DNA from: Oegoconia quadripuncta
Taxonomy: Eukaryota > Arthropoda > Insecta > Lepidoptera > Autostichidae
NCBI GenBank assembly: GCA_949316235.1
Contig: OX438742.1
Location: 33,982,853 to 34,046,852, forward strand
Direction: 5' to 3'
DNA: 64,000 bases
How positions within the stretch are numbered: the first letter of the stretch is position 1; every line of letters begins with the position of its first letter. Below the pieces are notes generated by a model. The model ran no database searches and was not told the origin of the DNA. It saw nothing but the letters and a program-made list of their open reading frames with translations. Shown in pieces: positions 52,986 to 64,000 of this stretch. The translations under genes and the position numbers were made by a program.

Positions 52986-53749
52986 ATTGTTTTATTCGTT
53001 GCTAACGACAATAACTTGATGTATTTTGGACTTATCTTATAAATAGGGGTAGGTACGGCTACTCACACGTCTCGTCGTGTACTAAATAGGTAAATGATAT
53101 ATTTTCATGTAGCGCTATCTCATAGGTGAAATACTTTTAAGCTCCTTTAATTGACTCTGTGTAACGGGCGGCGTGGTTATCTTTGTGATTATCAAAATTA
53201 ATACAATACCCATTGTATTCTAAAATGTTCTCTAATGCATGTATATTACGGGCTTCATTCCATTGTGCAGTAAGAGATGGTAGTTATTCGAGCTACACCA
53301 TGTGAAATGGACATAAGTAATGTGATGTAAAGTACATTTTTCTTCGGATGTTGGTCAGTGACAATTATCCAATTTAATAATGACGTTAATTTTAGTTACT
53401 ACGTCAGCAAAGAATAATGTTATTAGGGTTCGAGTCGAGCTTCGAGGATATAATAACATAATACAGCCATACACCTGGGGTGGGTATACCAATAGACACT
53501 TTTTTAACAAATCAGATTTCTTACATTAAATTTTTTTTAAGAAACTTTATTTATATGAAATGGGGAATTTAAAATTTAAAATCTACGTATACTAGCTATG
53601 TTCACGCCCTCTCTTCTGCTACTCCTGATTATCTGCGTTTCCTTTCCTCATTCCCTTCTAATCCTCCTAAGCGATCCTGCATCACAAAAATGGCAAGCAT
53701 TTTTCCTGTCCCTGTGACGCTACAATTTATTACTTCACTCCTTCTGTAG
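52986..53749. other. Intergenic, nothing firmly recognised
   Basis: From about 53600 the sequence may already belong to the LINE whose 3' UTR follows, but no coding piece could be read. Confidence 0.4.
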
Positions 53750-53925
53750 TCTAGCAGCTATGATGCCAACTGCCAAGGTCATTCAGGAACCCTTCTATCC
53801 TACATCAATCAGGTTGTCTGGAAAAAGATCTCTTACAGAGATAAATCCATCTTTGTATGTAACCTGTTGTTTGTACTCTTTTATAAGGATTTGGTGCAAT
53901 AAAGAATACACTTATAAAATTTACT
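53750..53925 (+). mobile_element. LINE 3' UTR
   Basis: TACATCAATCAGGTTGTCTG, GAAAAAGATCTCTTACAGAG, ATAAATCCATCTTTGTATGT, AACCTGTTGTTTGTACTCTT, GGTGCAATAAAGAATACACT. The same untranslated tail is on the minus strand at 37205, so at least two insertions of one LINE family are present. Confidence 0.7.
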
Positions 53926-54518
53926 TCCTATCTGACTGACTGATTCATCACCTAAAGTCAAAACTACTGAAGATAGAAAGTACGTTCCTTTTGTGAAAGA
54001 AAGGATTTTTAAAATTCTTTCTAACTGGTTGAAATAGACGTTGATTTGTTGTATAAAATTTCGTAATTTTTATTTAAAAATTGCGAACCTTTTAGGGACG
54101 TTAATTTGTTATTTAGAATATTAAAAACACAATAATCGACATTTAACAAATTTAATCTATTGATAACCTTTATTAAGATTGAGCTTGAATTGATTTTAAT
54201 TATCCGTTTTGGCCAAATGTCTTGGCATCTCTACCCATTCGCTTTGATGGTCTATAGGCATTTGTAAATCGTCTGACGTATCTTTGCCCGCTTTTTTATC
54301 TTCGGCTTATAGCACCGCAGGACTGACGCCAACAATTTAAAATCCATTTTTGCCGAGCCCCGGAATCGTCTGGTTAGATGAAACTATTAAATGCTGGGAT
54401 TCGGCTGTCCAAAGTTCAAATTAACCCACAATTCCTACAGCTCTAAAATGCTGGAATACTATCCAGTGCAAGTTATTACATAAAAGCTTTTAAGCTGTAA
54501 TTCTGGTGTGGTGGCATG
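53926..54518. other. Intergenic, nothing recognised
   Basis: No feature supported. Confidence 0.45.
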
Positions 54519-54715
54519 ATGCAGCTAATAATCAGGAAAGAGTGTGAATTTTGGCTACATCACGTCCATCCCTTAGTGGCTGTTGCCGTCTGTCTTAGGG
54601 CTGAGGTTTGTACTCCTCACAAATGTGACGGTATTTGCCTATGTGGGGCAGACGACGCAGACGCAGAACTTGGTCAACATGAGCCAGAGAAGTGCCGGTA
54701 GTTTCTCCCGCCATT
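54519..54715 (+). pseudogene. Possible LINE C-terminal fragment
   Basis: Plus-strand frame with HHVHPLVAVAVCLRAEVCTP, HKCDGICLCGADDADAELGQ, HEPEKCR. 'LRxGxxVCxPHxCxCGxxVDxxGxHGLSC' is a Cys/His-rich block I associate with the C-terminus of some LINE reverse transcriptases, and the order of C, H and CG residues fits with a small insertion. Tentative. Confidence 0.4.
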
Positions 54716-54802
54716 TTTGCCATAAAAAATTTAGAATATTACTTTGAAATTATATGTGACTTTTGTTGAGATAAGATAATATAAAAAAGATCATGATAAA
54801 GT

Positions 54803-54842
54803 TATTCTACGCGGGCGAAGCCACGGGCGGAAAGCTAGCTAT
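54803..54842 (+). repeat. Fragment of a GCGGGCGAAGCC repeat
   Basis: TTCTACGCGGGCGAAGCCAC, then GGGCGGAAAGCTAG: the terminal word of the dispersed lepidopteran repeats that also include the copies at 25328 and 25797. Confidence 0.5.
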
Positions 54843-56246
54843 CTATAAAATATATCGAGAACTACTATCTACTATCTAGAATTGGGAATGTAAAGCACCT
54901 ATGCGGTTAAGTTTTTATTTTTAGGATTTTGAAAGATAGACTAATTTTTTCATTCCTGATTGAATTATTTCAAAGCACTTCACTAGCGTCAATCAAACTT
55001 TCGATTATTAAGATTGTTTATATAGTATGCCTTATTATTTACTTTACTCGATTTTTCAAAATTGTTTGTTTGCTAAAGATACCTACATCGAAATTATATT
55101 TTATTTGCGAGCGTGAATTTGATCAGACGATTTTATTAATAACTTTGGAAATAGATTATAGATGTTGATAGAAAATAGGTACCCACCTATGATAGTGTCG
55201 TATATTTACTACATTTATGTTTGTTTGACGTTGCTATTAAGGCCTATAATACTAACTAATTATTTATGTTACAATCGATTACTTCCAGTTGAAATCACGC
55301 TTGCGCTTAATATTTTGTGTAGCTAACAAAGTTACTATTAACTGCCTGACATTTGTAGATGCATTGAAATATTATTTGTTAATACTTATTTATTAACAAA
55401 AACTAAAAAGATGTGATAAAGTTCAAGGTCCGAAAATATAAAGCGGATAATGTTCATTACGGATTTCCATACGCAAAGCGCAAAAAATCGTTCGTCCAAA
55501 ATAGATACCTACGCGAAGTATTGCCTCAACTAACATACGCTCTTAAATTCATGACCTTCTGTATTGTAGATTTAAACACATCGGTAGTGTAACAGACAAG
55601 TTCCGTACATGCCTTGGCGAGTCTCATGCTTTTGTTTTGAATCCTGGTAATATTAATGAAGGCGGTTATAATGCTGATAATAAACCCAAATGACTAAAAG
55701 AAGGGTTTATTACTGAAGTGCGACCTCGAGAAGCATAAATCAAATTACAAACTTTGCCCACTAGCGGGGCTAGCATGGCCCGTAGGGTCTCTACGATGAC
55801 ACGAGGAAGAAACTTTGCGACTTTCTTACTCGTATAAAACGTTAATGACATAGTAGGCCTTTAACTTTGTTTGTTATCGTCGTAAAGCTACGCCAGCTGG
55901 TGAAGGAGTCAAAGGTTTGTGTACGTCTTTTTTTTATTTTCTCCAATGAAATCAATGTCAAGAACACATTTATGTATAGGTAAGTTTAAAGGAGCTTAGC
56001 AGTTTGGCACCCGCAAATCTCAATTCTTTTGGCATGGAATCTCATACCCACTTGTACCGAACTTGTCTCCTCATTTATGTTATATCTATTCGTAACGTCA
56101 GAGCTTAAGCTCATTAGGTGTGAAGTGTGACGAAATTATTATGTAAGTACAATTAATAACTTGATTTTCCACTTCTAAAAACAAACAATAATTTTAGAAA
56201 ATAATTAGTGTAGGTACCCCTAACAATCCTTGTAGCTACAATTAAA
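54843..56246. other. Intergenic, nothing firmly recognised
   Basis: A block at 55690-55830 (CGAGAAGCATAAATCAAATT, GCCCACTAGCGGGGCTAGCA) is less AT-rich, open on the minus strand and probably an old repeat. Confidence 0.4.
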
Positions 56247-56292
56247 AACGGGCCAAGTGCGAGTGGGGACTAGGAGCAATGAGAGGTCCGTG
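56247..56292 (+). repeat. Fragment of CCGG...AACCCTAAAAA repeat
   Basis: AACGGGCCAAGTGCGAGTGG, GGACTAGGAGCAATG, AGGTCCGTG. Only the first 45 bp of the repeat. Confidence 0.55.
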
Positions 56293-56319
56293 CAAACAGT
56301 TGTAGTGTAGTGTAGTCGA

Positions 56320-56550
56320 CGACCGATTGGTGTAGTGGATAGTCACACTATCAGCGAAACGAACGGTTGCGGGTTCGAATCCCGTGAGGGGTAAATGTTT
56401 GTATGATGAATACGAACATTTATTCCCGAGTCTTGGATGTTTATATAAATATTTATGTATGTTTATCCGTTATCTAGTATCCATAGCACAAGCTTTGCTT
56501 AGTTTGGGACTAGATGGTTGGTGTAAGTGTCCGATATATATTATTAGTTC
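56320..56550 (+). repeat. SINE-B, full length
   Basis: Best plus-strand SINE-B: ACGACCGATTGGTGTAGTGG (A box), GGTTGCGGGTTCGAATCCCG (B box), TGAGGGGTAAATGTTTGTAT, GATGAATACGAACATTTATT, GTATGTTTATCCGTTATCTA, GCTTTGCTTAGTTTGGGACT, AGATGGTTGGTGTAAGTGTC, then CGATATATATTATTAG. Suitable as the local reference for the family. Confidence 0.9.
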
Positions 56551-56825
56551 TAATAAGTAATCGTAATCATTTACCCACAAATTTTAACAATTGCATTCTG
56601 GTTATTTGGGATATTTTGCCTTAAACACTACTCTGGGCCAACGGTGTGGTACTCTACGTCCAATTGCAGGGTAGCTGCGTTGGTACGCTTTAAAAAAATT
56701 CAAATCTTCATAGAACTGGTTATTTAAGTAGTCGTAATTAAGAGCATTGTTTAATTCAGTAATGATGATAGACAGTTCATAATACATCATTTATATGATT
56801 AACTATATATATTAAATAAATATGA
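56551..56825. other. Nothing recognised
   Basis: A minus-strand frame ending at 56602 includes YQRSYPAIGRRVPHRWPRVV, more protein-like than its surroundings, but short and unplaced. Confidence 0.3.
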
Positions 56826-56914
56826 TTAACACGTTGACAGACACTGAACGCCTAAAGACGTAATAACAATAAAACTTCTATTGTGTCTGGTTCACTGTCC
56901 ATGAATGTGTTAAG
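56826..56914. repeat. Foldback MITE, 89 bp
   Basis: TTAACACGTTGACAGACACT, then GAACGCC, is mirrored by the complemented right end TTAACACATTCATGGACAGT, then GAACC. TTAA at both extremities could be a piggyBac-like target duplication or part of the inverted repeat. No coding capacity. Confidence 0.65.
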
Positions 56915-58436
56915 TTACTATTTAATGTTGCTTTTTTGCGTGTTTTTTTTTGATTAAAACTTAATCTTGTTTTTTTTAGATCTAATTGATTTGTACTTCA
57001 TTTGAACTAGTTTAATCATTACAAAGACCTCAAAAATATAATTAATATAATTAATTAATGGTATTTCGTTTTGACTTGTTACAGATAGCGTATTTTCATC
57101 TTAATAAGGTCTATTTGAATAGTAAAGAGAATCATTCCTTATCAATTTATCATTCATACAAGACATTATTAAACAGTGGCGATACCCACCGGAACTGATA
57201 ACATAACCGGATGCACAAGCCACGCCTCCTGCGGTGTGATGGATTTTATTTTATAGTTGGGGTGGCACCAAGGAGGTTTTTAATTTTCAAAGGAGGTTGC
57301 GATTATGATCTTGCTCAACCAATCTCTAATTAATATGTAGGTAAGCTGTTCGTATTTAAAACACTTAATTAAGTAAGATTTTTTAAGTTATTACATCAGT
57401 AATTGTATCCTTTAGGGGGACATTTCTAAATCGCGCTCCGACTCTGTCTACTGTTTTAAATGTTTGTAAAATATTCTTATTCAAACGGTAATAATATTTG
57501 TTGAGGGCTTTTAATGTAATCCATTTTTATTTGATTTTGTCAGTATTTTTATTTATTTAAATATGTTCCAGTATTTATGTTTAGAAGATCAGAAGAAAAC
57601 GAACGATTCCAAAAATTTATGTCCAGGATAATACTAGATGGTTTATACCCGCTAATGTAGACATTTAATATCAATTTCATTAACGACTTGTTACTTTTAA
57701 ATTAAATTGAAAATTGTACGTGTGCAGTACTTTAAGTTTTTTTTATAGAGTTTAAGTAAGGCGTGTAGATTTTTTTCTGAGTATAGGGAGAGAAATATTA
57801 TGACGGTGTAGAAGCATTAAACTTGATCCCCTCGCCTATGAAAATGATGTGTTTAGAATATTTTTCAAAAGTTATCTACAAGGACACTTTCAAATATTAT
57901 TGATTAATTGCTACAAGATGCCTTTTAAAATATAAAGAATATTCACCATAATAACACTCAGCAATTATTTTTTAAAATTACGATGATATCAAATTAATTT
58001 TTAAAATACTAGGTGGATATAATCAATATATTTCGATCATAAAAAAGACGAATCTCATAAGGTGTCCATCAAACAATCCATCATACTAAATGATTGTGAC
58101 CTTTACCTACAGGTAAATTTTATAAACGACGATATATACAGCGAGCTGTTATTTTGTAATTGACCCACCTTAACAATATTTGTATTTTTCAAAATGGGAC
58201 TTCTAAGCGTAGGTTACTTACAAATCCTTATTTCCTTTTCTTGTGAGGTAACCTATATAATTTAAGAAAGTTGCTATGATTTTATTTTTTTACTTATTTA
58301 TATAGTAGGTGTCTATGTAATTACATTTTTGAGTTGTGACAGAACTATAAACCTGTCTGCCTATTTATGAGTACACTTGTGCCTCGATTGTTCTTAAATC
58401 AAGTAGGTAGGCAAAGTACTTGGAGCGCGCGGCCCT
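56915..58436. other. Intergenic, AT-rich
   Basis: 1.5 kb without a supported feature. Confidence 0.45.
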
Positions 58437-58500
58437 GAGCTAGGTAGCTACATATTCTCGGCCCCTATGTGAGGTAGGTAGCTATACTCTCGACCCCTAT
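58437..58500. repeat. Tandem duplication, about 32-bp unit, two copies
   Basis: AGGTAGCTACATATTCTCGG, CCCCTAT is followed by AGGTAGCTATACTCTCGACC, CCTAT, each preceded by a GAGC/GAGG-like start. Diverged by a few substitutions and short indels. Confidence 0.75.
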
Positions 58501-59565
58501 TTTCCTTACAATTTTATGAGGTATGAGTATGTCTATCTAAAAAAACTTGATAATAATAAATATATGTATGTTACACGGTGCAACAGGGATCAGGCCGCGG
58601 CTATTTTGTGAAAAAATAAATTATTTAAAGGACCTAAACGATCACAACCTTGAGAGAGAAAAACGATTTTGGACCCAGGTTCGGTACTCTAGCGCTCGCT
58701 GCAGAGATGAATGTTTCGGCTTGCTGGACTCGCTTTGAAGAACTAAATATTTTCTTGGCAAATATTATGTCATTTTTTCGAAATATGTTCAAAGGTATAT
58801 TCCAATCCCACTAACTCTGAACAAATGGTTACTATTTCGAGTGAACTCGTCGAGACCTTTCCATGAGCGCTGATCACGACCGTAAGACGGCTAATTCAGA
58901 AATTATTATCTGTCATAGTTGCGAAATCACTCGAATCAAGTGTTTAAAATCATCCCCTTAAGGCCACGTGTCACTTTTTTTTAAATTATAAACAAAATTT
59001 AATTTGAGCTCTATACTCTACTATTAGCTTTTCTATATAGTTTTAATAATAATAGTAGATTTCAAATTACTACATGTTCCTAATATCGTCAAGAGATACT
59101 TGTACATTTATTAGGACAGAATAAAATATTTAACGAAACAATTGGATCCTGTATTTAAAATCAGTTCGATTAAGCTCTAGTGTTCTTAACGCGTAGTACC
59201 TACCTACTGTTGCGTGAGAGTAATTTGCGTTAATACTCTTAATAGAGTCTCATTTGCTGTCCGTGCCTCCGAGCCGGGGATAGTTACTGAACGTATTAAA
59301 ATAAACTATATTACCTACCTACTAGAGGTTCTCTTATTGCTCTTATTGCGACGTTTACATCAACTATAAAAATGACGGCTATATTCACTTTGATAAGTAA
59401 TTTTATTAACTACGTAAGACTTGGTACTACATGGTTCTATAGGTAAAACTATCCTCTTACTAAACCTTGTGTTGCACAAATGTTGCCTTCAATCTGGGAA
59501 TATAGTGAGCAAGAAAAGCCCGCGTATTACTGGCAAGTGTTTATGTATGGCTGTATCTATCATAC
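58501..59565. other. Intergenic, nothing recognised
   Basis: No supported feature. Confidence 0.45.
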
Positions 59566-59625
59566 CATAGAAGCGGCCTGCATCGAGTGACTTCTCATGA
59601 TTAGGTCATCTGTCAACCATGTGAT
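59566..59625 (-). mobile_element. Short RTE ORF2 fragment
   Basis: On the minus strand: ATGGTTGACAGATGACCTAA, TCATGAGAAGTCACTCGATG, CAGGCCGCTTCTATGG, matching the W-x-DDL-x-KVAG-x-RWMQAA region of the RTE family. The 3' end itself is missing. Confidence 0.6.
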
Positions 59626-60629
59626 TGAAACTAAACTTCGTCGCGATCATCTAATAGACTAGATAAATCTTATTATTCTAATAGCCTACCATTCGAAAAC
59701 GAAATTCCTAAAAACGACGCGGGTTCTATTATCTAGTGATCATTAATCAAAATGTAGTCAATAATTTATAAATAATATCAGAATAAATATTATTAACATA
59801 AAAAAGAGGTCGTTATTATCAACAATTCACAATTCTCTAAATAGTCAGAATCTAGCTATTTAAGTATTATTTTAATTAACTTTTTGACTTTTCGAATATA
59901 GGTACCCTGTGAGTACATTTGGGATTTGTGTTGTACTTGAAAAGAATTTCTTCTTATATCACCTGATGCACCCTCTTAATACGTTTAAAGTTTGTCGCTT
60001 TAATTTTCCAGATTTATAATGATTAGAATATGCAAGCCAACGTGCGAGTGTAGATCTAATGTAGACTTTTTAAGATACGTATGAACACAAAAGAGATTAA
60101 TAGAACGTGTGGTAACATAGCAACGAGGGATTCAACGCAACGCCAGCTAAAGTATGTGTCTGCCTCTGCTGTTTGATGAAGCTTACTTATGTACGTTTCA
60201 CCACGTCATTTGAAACTACTTAGGATTTTGGCATTACCAACTTACTCAAAAATTCATAGCTAGGTAGCTAAATAATATAATGTATGTATAACGAGAGGTC
60301 AAAATCACTAATTCGTCCACGAGTAGTGCGTTGTGCAAATAGTCATGTTTGCAAATCGATACGATTATCAATTTATCGCTTAGCAGCAAAGCGATAACTT
60401 GCTGGTAGACAACCTGTTGATTTTTACGAAAACCCTGCTATAGTGTATCGATAATATTAAATACACCCATTTTCTTAGTTCCATTGATCTTAAGTTTTCA
60501 AGGAAAAGGTGGACTGGCGAAATGGTGTAGAACATTTACATAATTTGTGGTTAACTTGATACGTACCACATTACGGAGATATTCAACCTTCCAACGTGTA
60601 AACATATGTCTCTGTCATAAGGGAGATGT
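59626..60629. other. Intergenic, nothing recognised
   Basis: No supported feature. Confidence 0.45.
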
Positions 60630-60639
60630 TTTAACGATT

Positions 60640-60809
60640 CATCATCGTATCAGCCACCACAGACTTCCACTGCTGAACATAGGCCTCTCCCATAGAATTC
60701 CAGAGTGACCGGTTGGAAGCGGCCTGCAACCAGTGACTTCCCGCTACCTTTATCAGGACGTCTGTTCACCTTGAGAGTGGACGTCATACCCTGCACTTGC
60801 CGGTGACGG
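60640..60809 (-). mobile_element. RTE 3' end with 10-bp target-site duplication
   Basis: 5'-truncated RTE tail. On the minus strand: CCGGCAAGTGCAGGGTATGA, GGTAGCGGGAAGTCACTGGT, TGCAGGCCGCTTCCAACCGG, GAGGCCTATGTTCAGCAGTG, GATACGATGATG. TTTAACGATT flanks it at 60630-60639 and 60810-60819, the duplicated target. A clean, fairly recent insertion. Confidence 0.85.
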
Positions 60810-60810
60810 T

Positions 60811-60844
60811 TTAACGATTAGTCGTTTAAAACGATTAGTCGTTG
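60811..60844. repeat. Two tandem copies of a 14-bp palindrome
   Basis: AACGATTAGTCGTT occurs twice, four bases apart. The arms AACGA/TCGTT of each copy are complementary. They sit at the right junction of the RTE insertion. Confidence 0.8.
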
Positions 60845-62328
60845 AAAAATATCCGTAGATCAAGTTTTCATTCATAATTATTTAAAATACAACGTTTCAA
60901 AAACAGCTTTGCACTTTCGGAGTAGAGTCATCTTCCAGTTTGTGGGTAGAATAAAAAAATTGTAGAAGCTTTTTATACAAAGTGTAAGCAGGTATAACAT
61001 TAAAAATTGATACCCATTTCAAAGACGCACCAGCAAAAGACGCTTTGAAAAAGTACAACGAAAAATTAAGCTTGTCCGTACTAGTGGGACGTATGTAATT
61101 GTACGACCTTGAAAAATATTCTTGAAATATTGAAGTAAGAACACAATAAAATGAAGAAAGCTAAGCGACTATATGAAAGCGATCTAATAATACATTTTAG
61201 AATAGAAAATGATAAAAATGTACCTGCTATGTTTTCATCGCTTTATCTTTCAGATCTGGATATCGCTTTTTGAGATTCGATGCGTAACTAATAATAAGAC
61301 ATAGGTAATAATTAAATTCTAATACCATGTTATAAAAATGTCTAGTAATTTAGAGAAGAATGTAGGTTTGTTAATTAATATTATATTAGAATTTAGCATA
61401 AACTAGGTACCTTTCCTAAATTCGGATTTGAACTTAGTTTTTGAAGTTAGTCGCAAAATAGTTGTTATTTATCCTAAGGAGTGAGAGGGTTGTTGCACGA
61501 CCAGGAAACTCACATAATTAATATTTCAGTTAATTTATTCGGTAGCACAAAAACTATATCAAAAACACCAGATAAATGAGTATCTAAAGCTTATCAAACA
61601 TGACAGGCCATCGGCTGACCAAGCTACCAGTCTTCAACAATAGTGTTGCGAGAAAATCAATATATTACAGAACAACCAAGGCTTTTAGATTCTTTACACG
61701 TCTCTATCACCGGATTCAATTCACCCAGACTTTCCTATGCAGGTATGTAATTACCAAAGTCGAGGCTTGTGTGAAATGCGATGTTCCCAGACGATGTCGC
61801 GATAATCGCCACGACAGATCGCGTGCGCCAGCGCAGGCGACCGGCGCTGGGTGATCTCTAGTGGATTTGCGAACGTTTATATTTTCTGGGTCACTCTTGT
61901 TTTTACATAAATGTTCATAACTGGGAAACGAATAATAATTTAATAGGTTAGGATGATGTCAATTATTAACAAAATATAAAAACAATTATATCCCTAATAA
62001 TAACATAAATGATTTTTTGTTGATTGAATGGCTGTTCGCTACGCTATAACGTCTGATCGCATTTGAATAAAATTTGGGAGAGAGATTAACTGCATTAATA
62101 TAATCCCGATATTTTAAATAAATTCCCTGGGAAAGTTTAAATGTTTGTCACTCAAGCACGCTTTAAAGCCTAAACGGATTTGCATGACATTCGGTACAGC
62201 GATGTGCTGTATTCAGAACAGCATGTAAATCCAGAGATTAAAATATAGGACATTCTTTACCGCAAAATTTCAATTAAACTCCAAGGAATGGTAAAATTAT
62301 CCCACGTGGGCGGATCAACGTATGTAAG
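60845..62328. other. Intergenic, nothing recognised
   Basis: Plus-strand frame 61600-61854 ends in a CpG-richer stretch (CGATGTCGCGATAATCGCCA, GCCAGCGCAGGCGACCGGCG) that stands out but is not identified. Confidence 0.4.
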
Positions 62329-62511
62329 GTTCGTCATCATCATGTCTACTGCGAACATAGGCCTGCCCCATAGAATTTTAGAGTGACCGGTTGGAAACTG
62401 CCTGTATCCAGCGATTTTAGAGATCAGGTCATCTGTCCACCTTGTGAGTGGACGTCCTATGCAGCTTACCGGTGCGTGATCTCCACTCAGAACTTTAATG
62501 CGCCATCGGCC
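62329..62511 (-). mobile_element. RTE 3' end with target-site duplication
   Basis: On the minus strand: TGGCCGATGGCGCATTAAAG, TTCTGAGTGGAGATCACGCA, CCACTCACAAGGTGGACAGA, CCGGTCACTCTAAAATTCTA, CAGGCCTATGTTCGCAGTAG, ATGATGATGACG. ATGTAAG flanks it at 62322-62328 and 62512-62518. Confidence 0.85.
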
Positions 62512-62518
62512 ATGTAAG

Positions 62519-63235
62519 TTTAAACTATTATAATTATCTATCTATAAATCAATATAATCAGCTGAAGTTGTTTATTATTCGTATAGATATTTATCAGTTT
62601 GTATCGCTAGTTCACACTAAGAAATAAAGATTGCTAAAAAAACTCTTTCACTTCTTGATATTGACGGCCGACTACAAGATTACATATATTTTTAATTTTT
62701 CATAGGTCTCATTAAATTGGTGGCAATTACAAATAGCTACTATGTCAGTCATGCAGTGTTTCTCGTTACGTGTAATGTAGCGAAGACCTTGAATATTGCC
62801 TCGGGTTCATTTTTATGTAGACGTAATTAGTTTCTTCCTTTATGTACACAAAATTAACTTTGTATTGGCATCCTTTATGATAACAACCCGCACATTAACC
62901 ACTGAGCGAGGAAGTGTCGCAGGATGTAAAAGTGTCCTATTATCAAGGTTCTTGGTATAATATTAAGTGGGATATATGTCCCAAACTGAATAATTTATAA
63001 GATAAGTAGTCCATCTGGTTTGCATCGTATGTACCATAGTAAAGGTTGTCCATGAAACGTTATTTAAAACCCGAATGAAGGACGAAAAACGACATGTTCC
63101 ATTTAGTTTTTGAGAGAGGACAAAATTAATAAATAAAAGAAAATCTTAAATAAAAATCGTTCAATTCATAACTTCGGAATAAATTTTAGTCCTAAAGGTC
63201 CTAATATATTAGTTCCAGTCGATTGAACAAGTCAG
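62519..63235. other. Intergenic, nothing recognised
   Basis: AT-rich, no supported feature. Confidence 0.45.
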
Positions 63236-63668
63236 GTGAAATTTAATTCGTATAATTCCTGTTTACTGGTCACTCCATACTTTCCCCAAGGAACCATAGT
63301 CGAATTCGATCAAAGAAATTTCGATTACAGATACAAAGTAGGAGCGATCGTTGTGGAAATGTTTTGGGGGAGGCCTTTGTCCAGCAGTGGACGTCTTTCG
63401 GCTGATATGACGATGATGATACAAAGTAAACCATTCTGTTCACCAACTTTAGTATGGAAGTCCAACAATTATAATAAATGGTACCTACTGGAACAAAGTA
63501 AGTAGTGGAGTTGTTGAGCGTAATGAGGTGTGGAATCACCATCCGAAAATTGTTGGACTTCCGTATTAAAGGTGGTTTCAGAATGGTTTACTTGATCGTA
63601 ATCGAAAATTTTTTGATCGAATTCGACTATGGTTCCTTGAGTTAATGGAAATTACACGAATTAAAATT
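63236..63668. repeat. Long foldback element interrupted by an RTE tail
   Basis: Left arm TTTAATTCGTATAATTCC, AAGGAACCATAGTCGAATTC, GATCAAAGAAATTTCGATTA; right arm complemented: TTTTAATTCGTGTAATTTCC, AAGGAACCATAGTCGAATTC, GATCAAAAAATTTTCGATTA. After the RTE insertion the left arm resumes (AAAGTAAACCATTCTG, TATGGAAGTCCAACAATT), matched by the right arm (AAGTAAACCATTCTGAAACC, TACGGAAGTCCAACAATT). Arms total about 130 bp each. Frames across it on both strands are by-products. Confidence 0.8.
63341..63417 (+). mobile_element. Short RTE 3' end inserted in the foldback
   Basis: GGAGCGATCGTTGTGGAAAT, GTTTTGGGGGAGGCCTTTGT, CCAGCAGTGGACGTCTTTCG, GCTGATATGACGATGA. Flanked by GATACAAAGTA at 63330-63340 and 63418-63428. 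The 11-bp duplication and the good match to the RTE consensus suggest a recent event. Confidence 0.85.
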
Positions 63669-64000
63669 CAGCCTTTATAAGGAACGTGGCTAGTTAAACG
63701 AGTGATTCCCTAGTCTTCTGCTGTAGATTAAACTGCCTCCAATATTATTTAGTAGTCTATAACATAGTAAAGACTACAGAGTGATATACGAAGCGAATGT
63801 GGATGGTACTCGTAGTATTGGTGGGGGAAATTAGCATGAGCAAATCAGGGACGTCTAGAGTAGTTACCCTAAACCGACGAGCATATGTGAACAACTTTAT
63901 GAGAGTGAATGAAGCAAAAGAGGTGAGTCAGAACCGTAGCAAATGGAAGTTTGTGGTATTTCCATACCCATGCGAACCCATGGAAACATGCGTGACTTTA
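63669..64000. other. Nothing recognised
   Basis: No supported feature up to the edge of the window. Confidence 0.45.

Noticed and set aside
56320..56400. tRNA gene
   Set aside because: Good A and B boxes, but this is the head of a SINE-B repeated many times in the window.
1..64000. CRISPR array, bacterial operons or prophage
   Set aside because: No regularly spaced repeats, ribosome binding sites or long coding frames; the sequence is insect nuclear DNA.

Overview
This window reads as insect nuclear DNA, most probably from a moth or butterfly (Lepidoptera). It is AT-rich and full of GTAGGTAGGTA/TACCTACCTA words. Almost every recognisable feature is a degenerate transposable element of a type I know from lepidopteran genomes. 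These include tRNA-headed SINEs, RTE-type LINE tails ending in an EAYVQQW-like C-terminus and (GATGAT)n, Jockey/CR1-group LINE 3' ends with AATAAAG tails, a mariner element, and several small foldback MITEs. There are no bacterial operons, no CRISPR array, no functional tRNA or rRNA gene, and no host gene I can call with confidence. Organism and family names rest on memory of these families, not on a search.

Layout. 0-5 kb: a tandem SINE-A pair, two foldback MITEs, a LINE 3' tail, a broken minus-strand LINE reverse transcriptase, a SINE (SINE-C) whose 3' end matches an RTE tail about 300 bp away, and a long dispersed repeat containing a 97-bp MITE. 5-16 kb: sparse, with SINE-A and SINE-B copies, one RTE tail, and one short open block at 7546-7734 (minus) that could be a host terminal exon. 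16-27 kb: LINE C-terminal debris, foldbacks, a (TA)n microsatellite, the first copy of an unrecognised retroposed sequence (21855-22167), more SINEs, and a SINE with a 5S-rRNA-like head. 27-34 kb: a conspicuous GC-rich island, two LINE/RTE fragments, and about 3.7 kb with nothing recognisable. 34.7-36.0 kb: a complete-length but inactivated mariner (TA target site, matching inverted termini, transposase broken by a 1-bp insertion and a deletion). 37-43 kb: LINE 3' ends, a large foldback, a SINE-A apparently split by an insertion, and the second copy of the unrecognised sequence (40155-40552), which has a poly(A) tract and a 13-bp target-site duplication. 43-64 kb: LINE and RTE 3' ends, a SINE inserted into another SINE (51.4-51.9 kb), a second 5S-like SINE, and a long foldback at the right edge containing a young-looking RTE insertion.

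How the parts relate. The RTE LINE fragments, and SINE-C which ends in the same motif, look like a LINE/SINE partnership based on a shared 3' end. SINE-A and SINE-B are the dominant non-autonomous elements and have repeatedly landed beside or inside one another. The MITEs at 19.7, 38.1 and 41.4 kb share a GGCCCRTATTA-like terminus. The strongest candidate for something undescribed is the ~400-bp sequence present at 21.9 and 40.2 kb in opposite orientation. The better copy has the hallmarks of a retroposed polyadenylated transcript.
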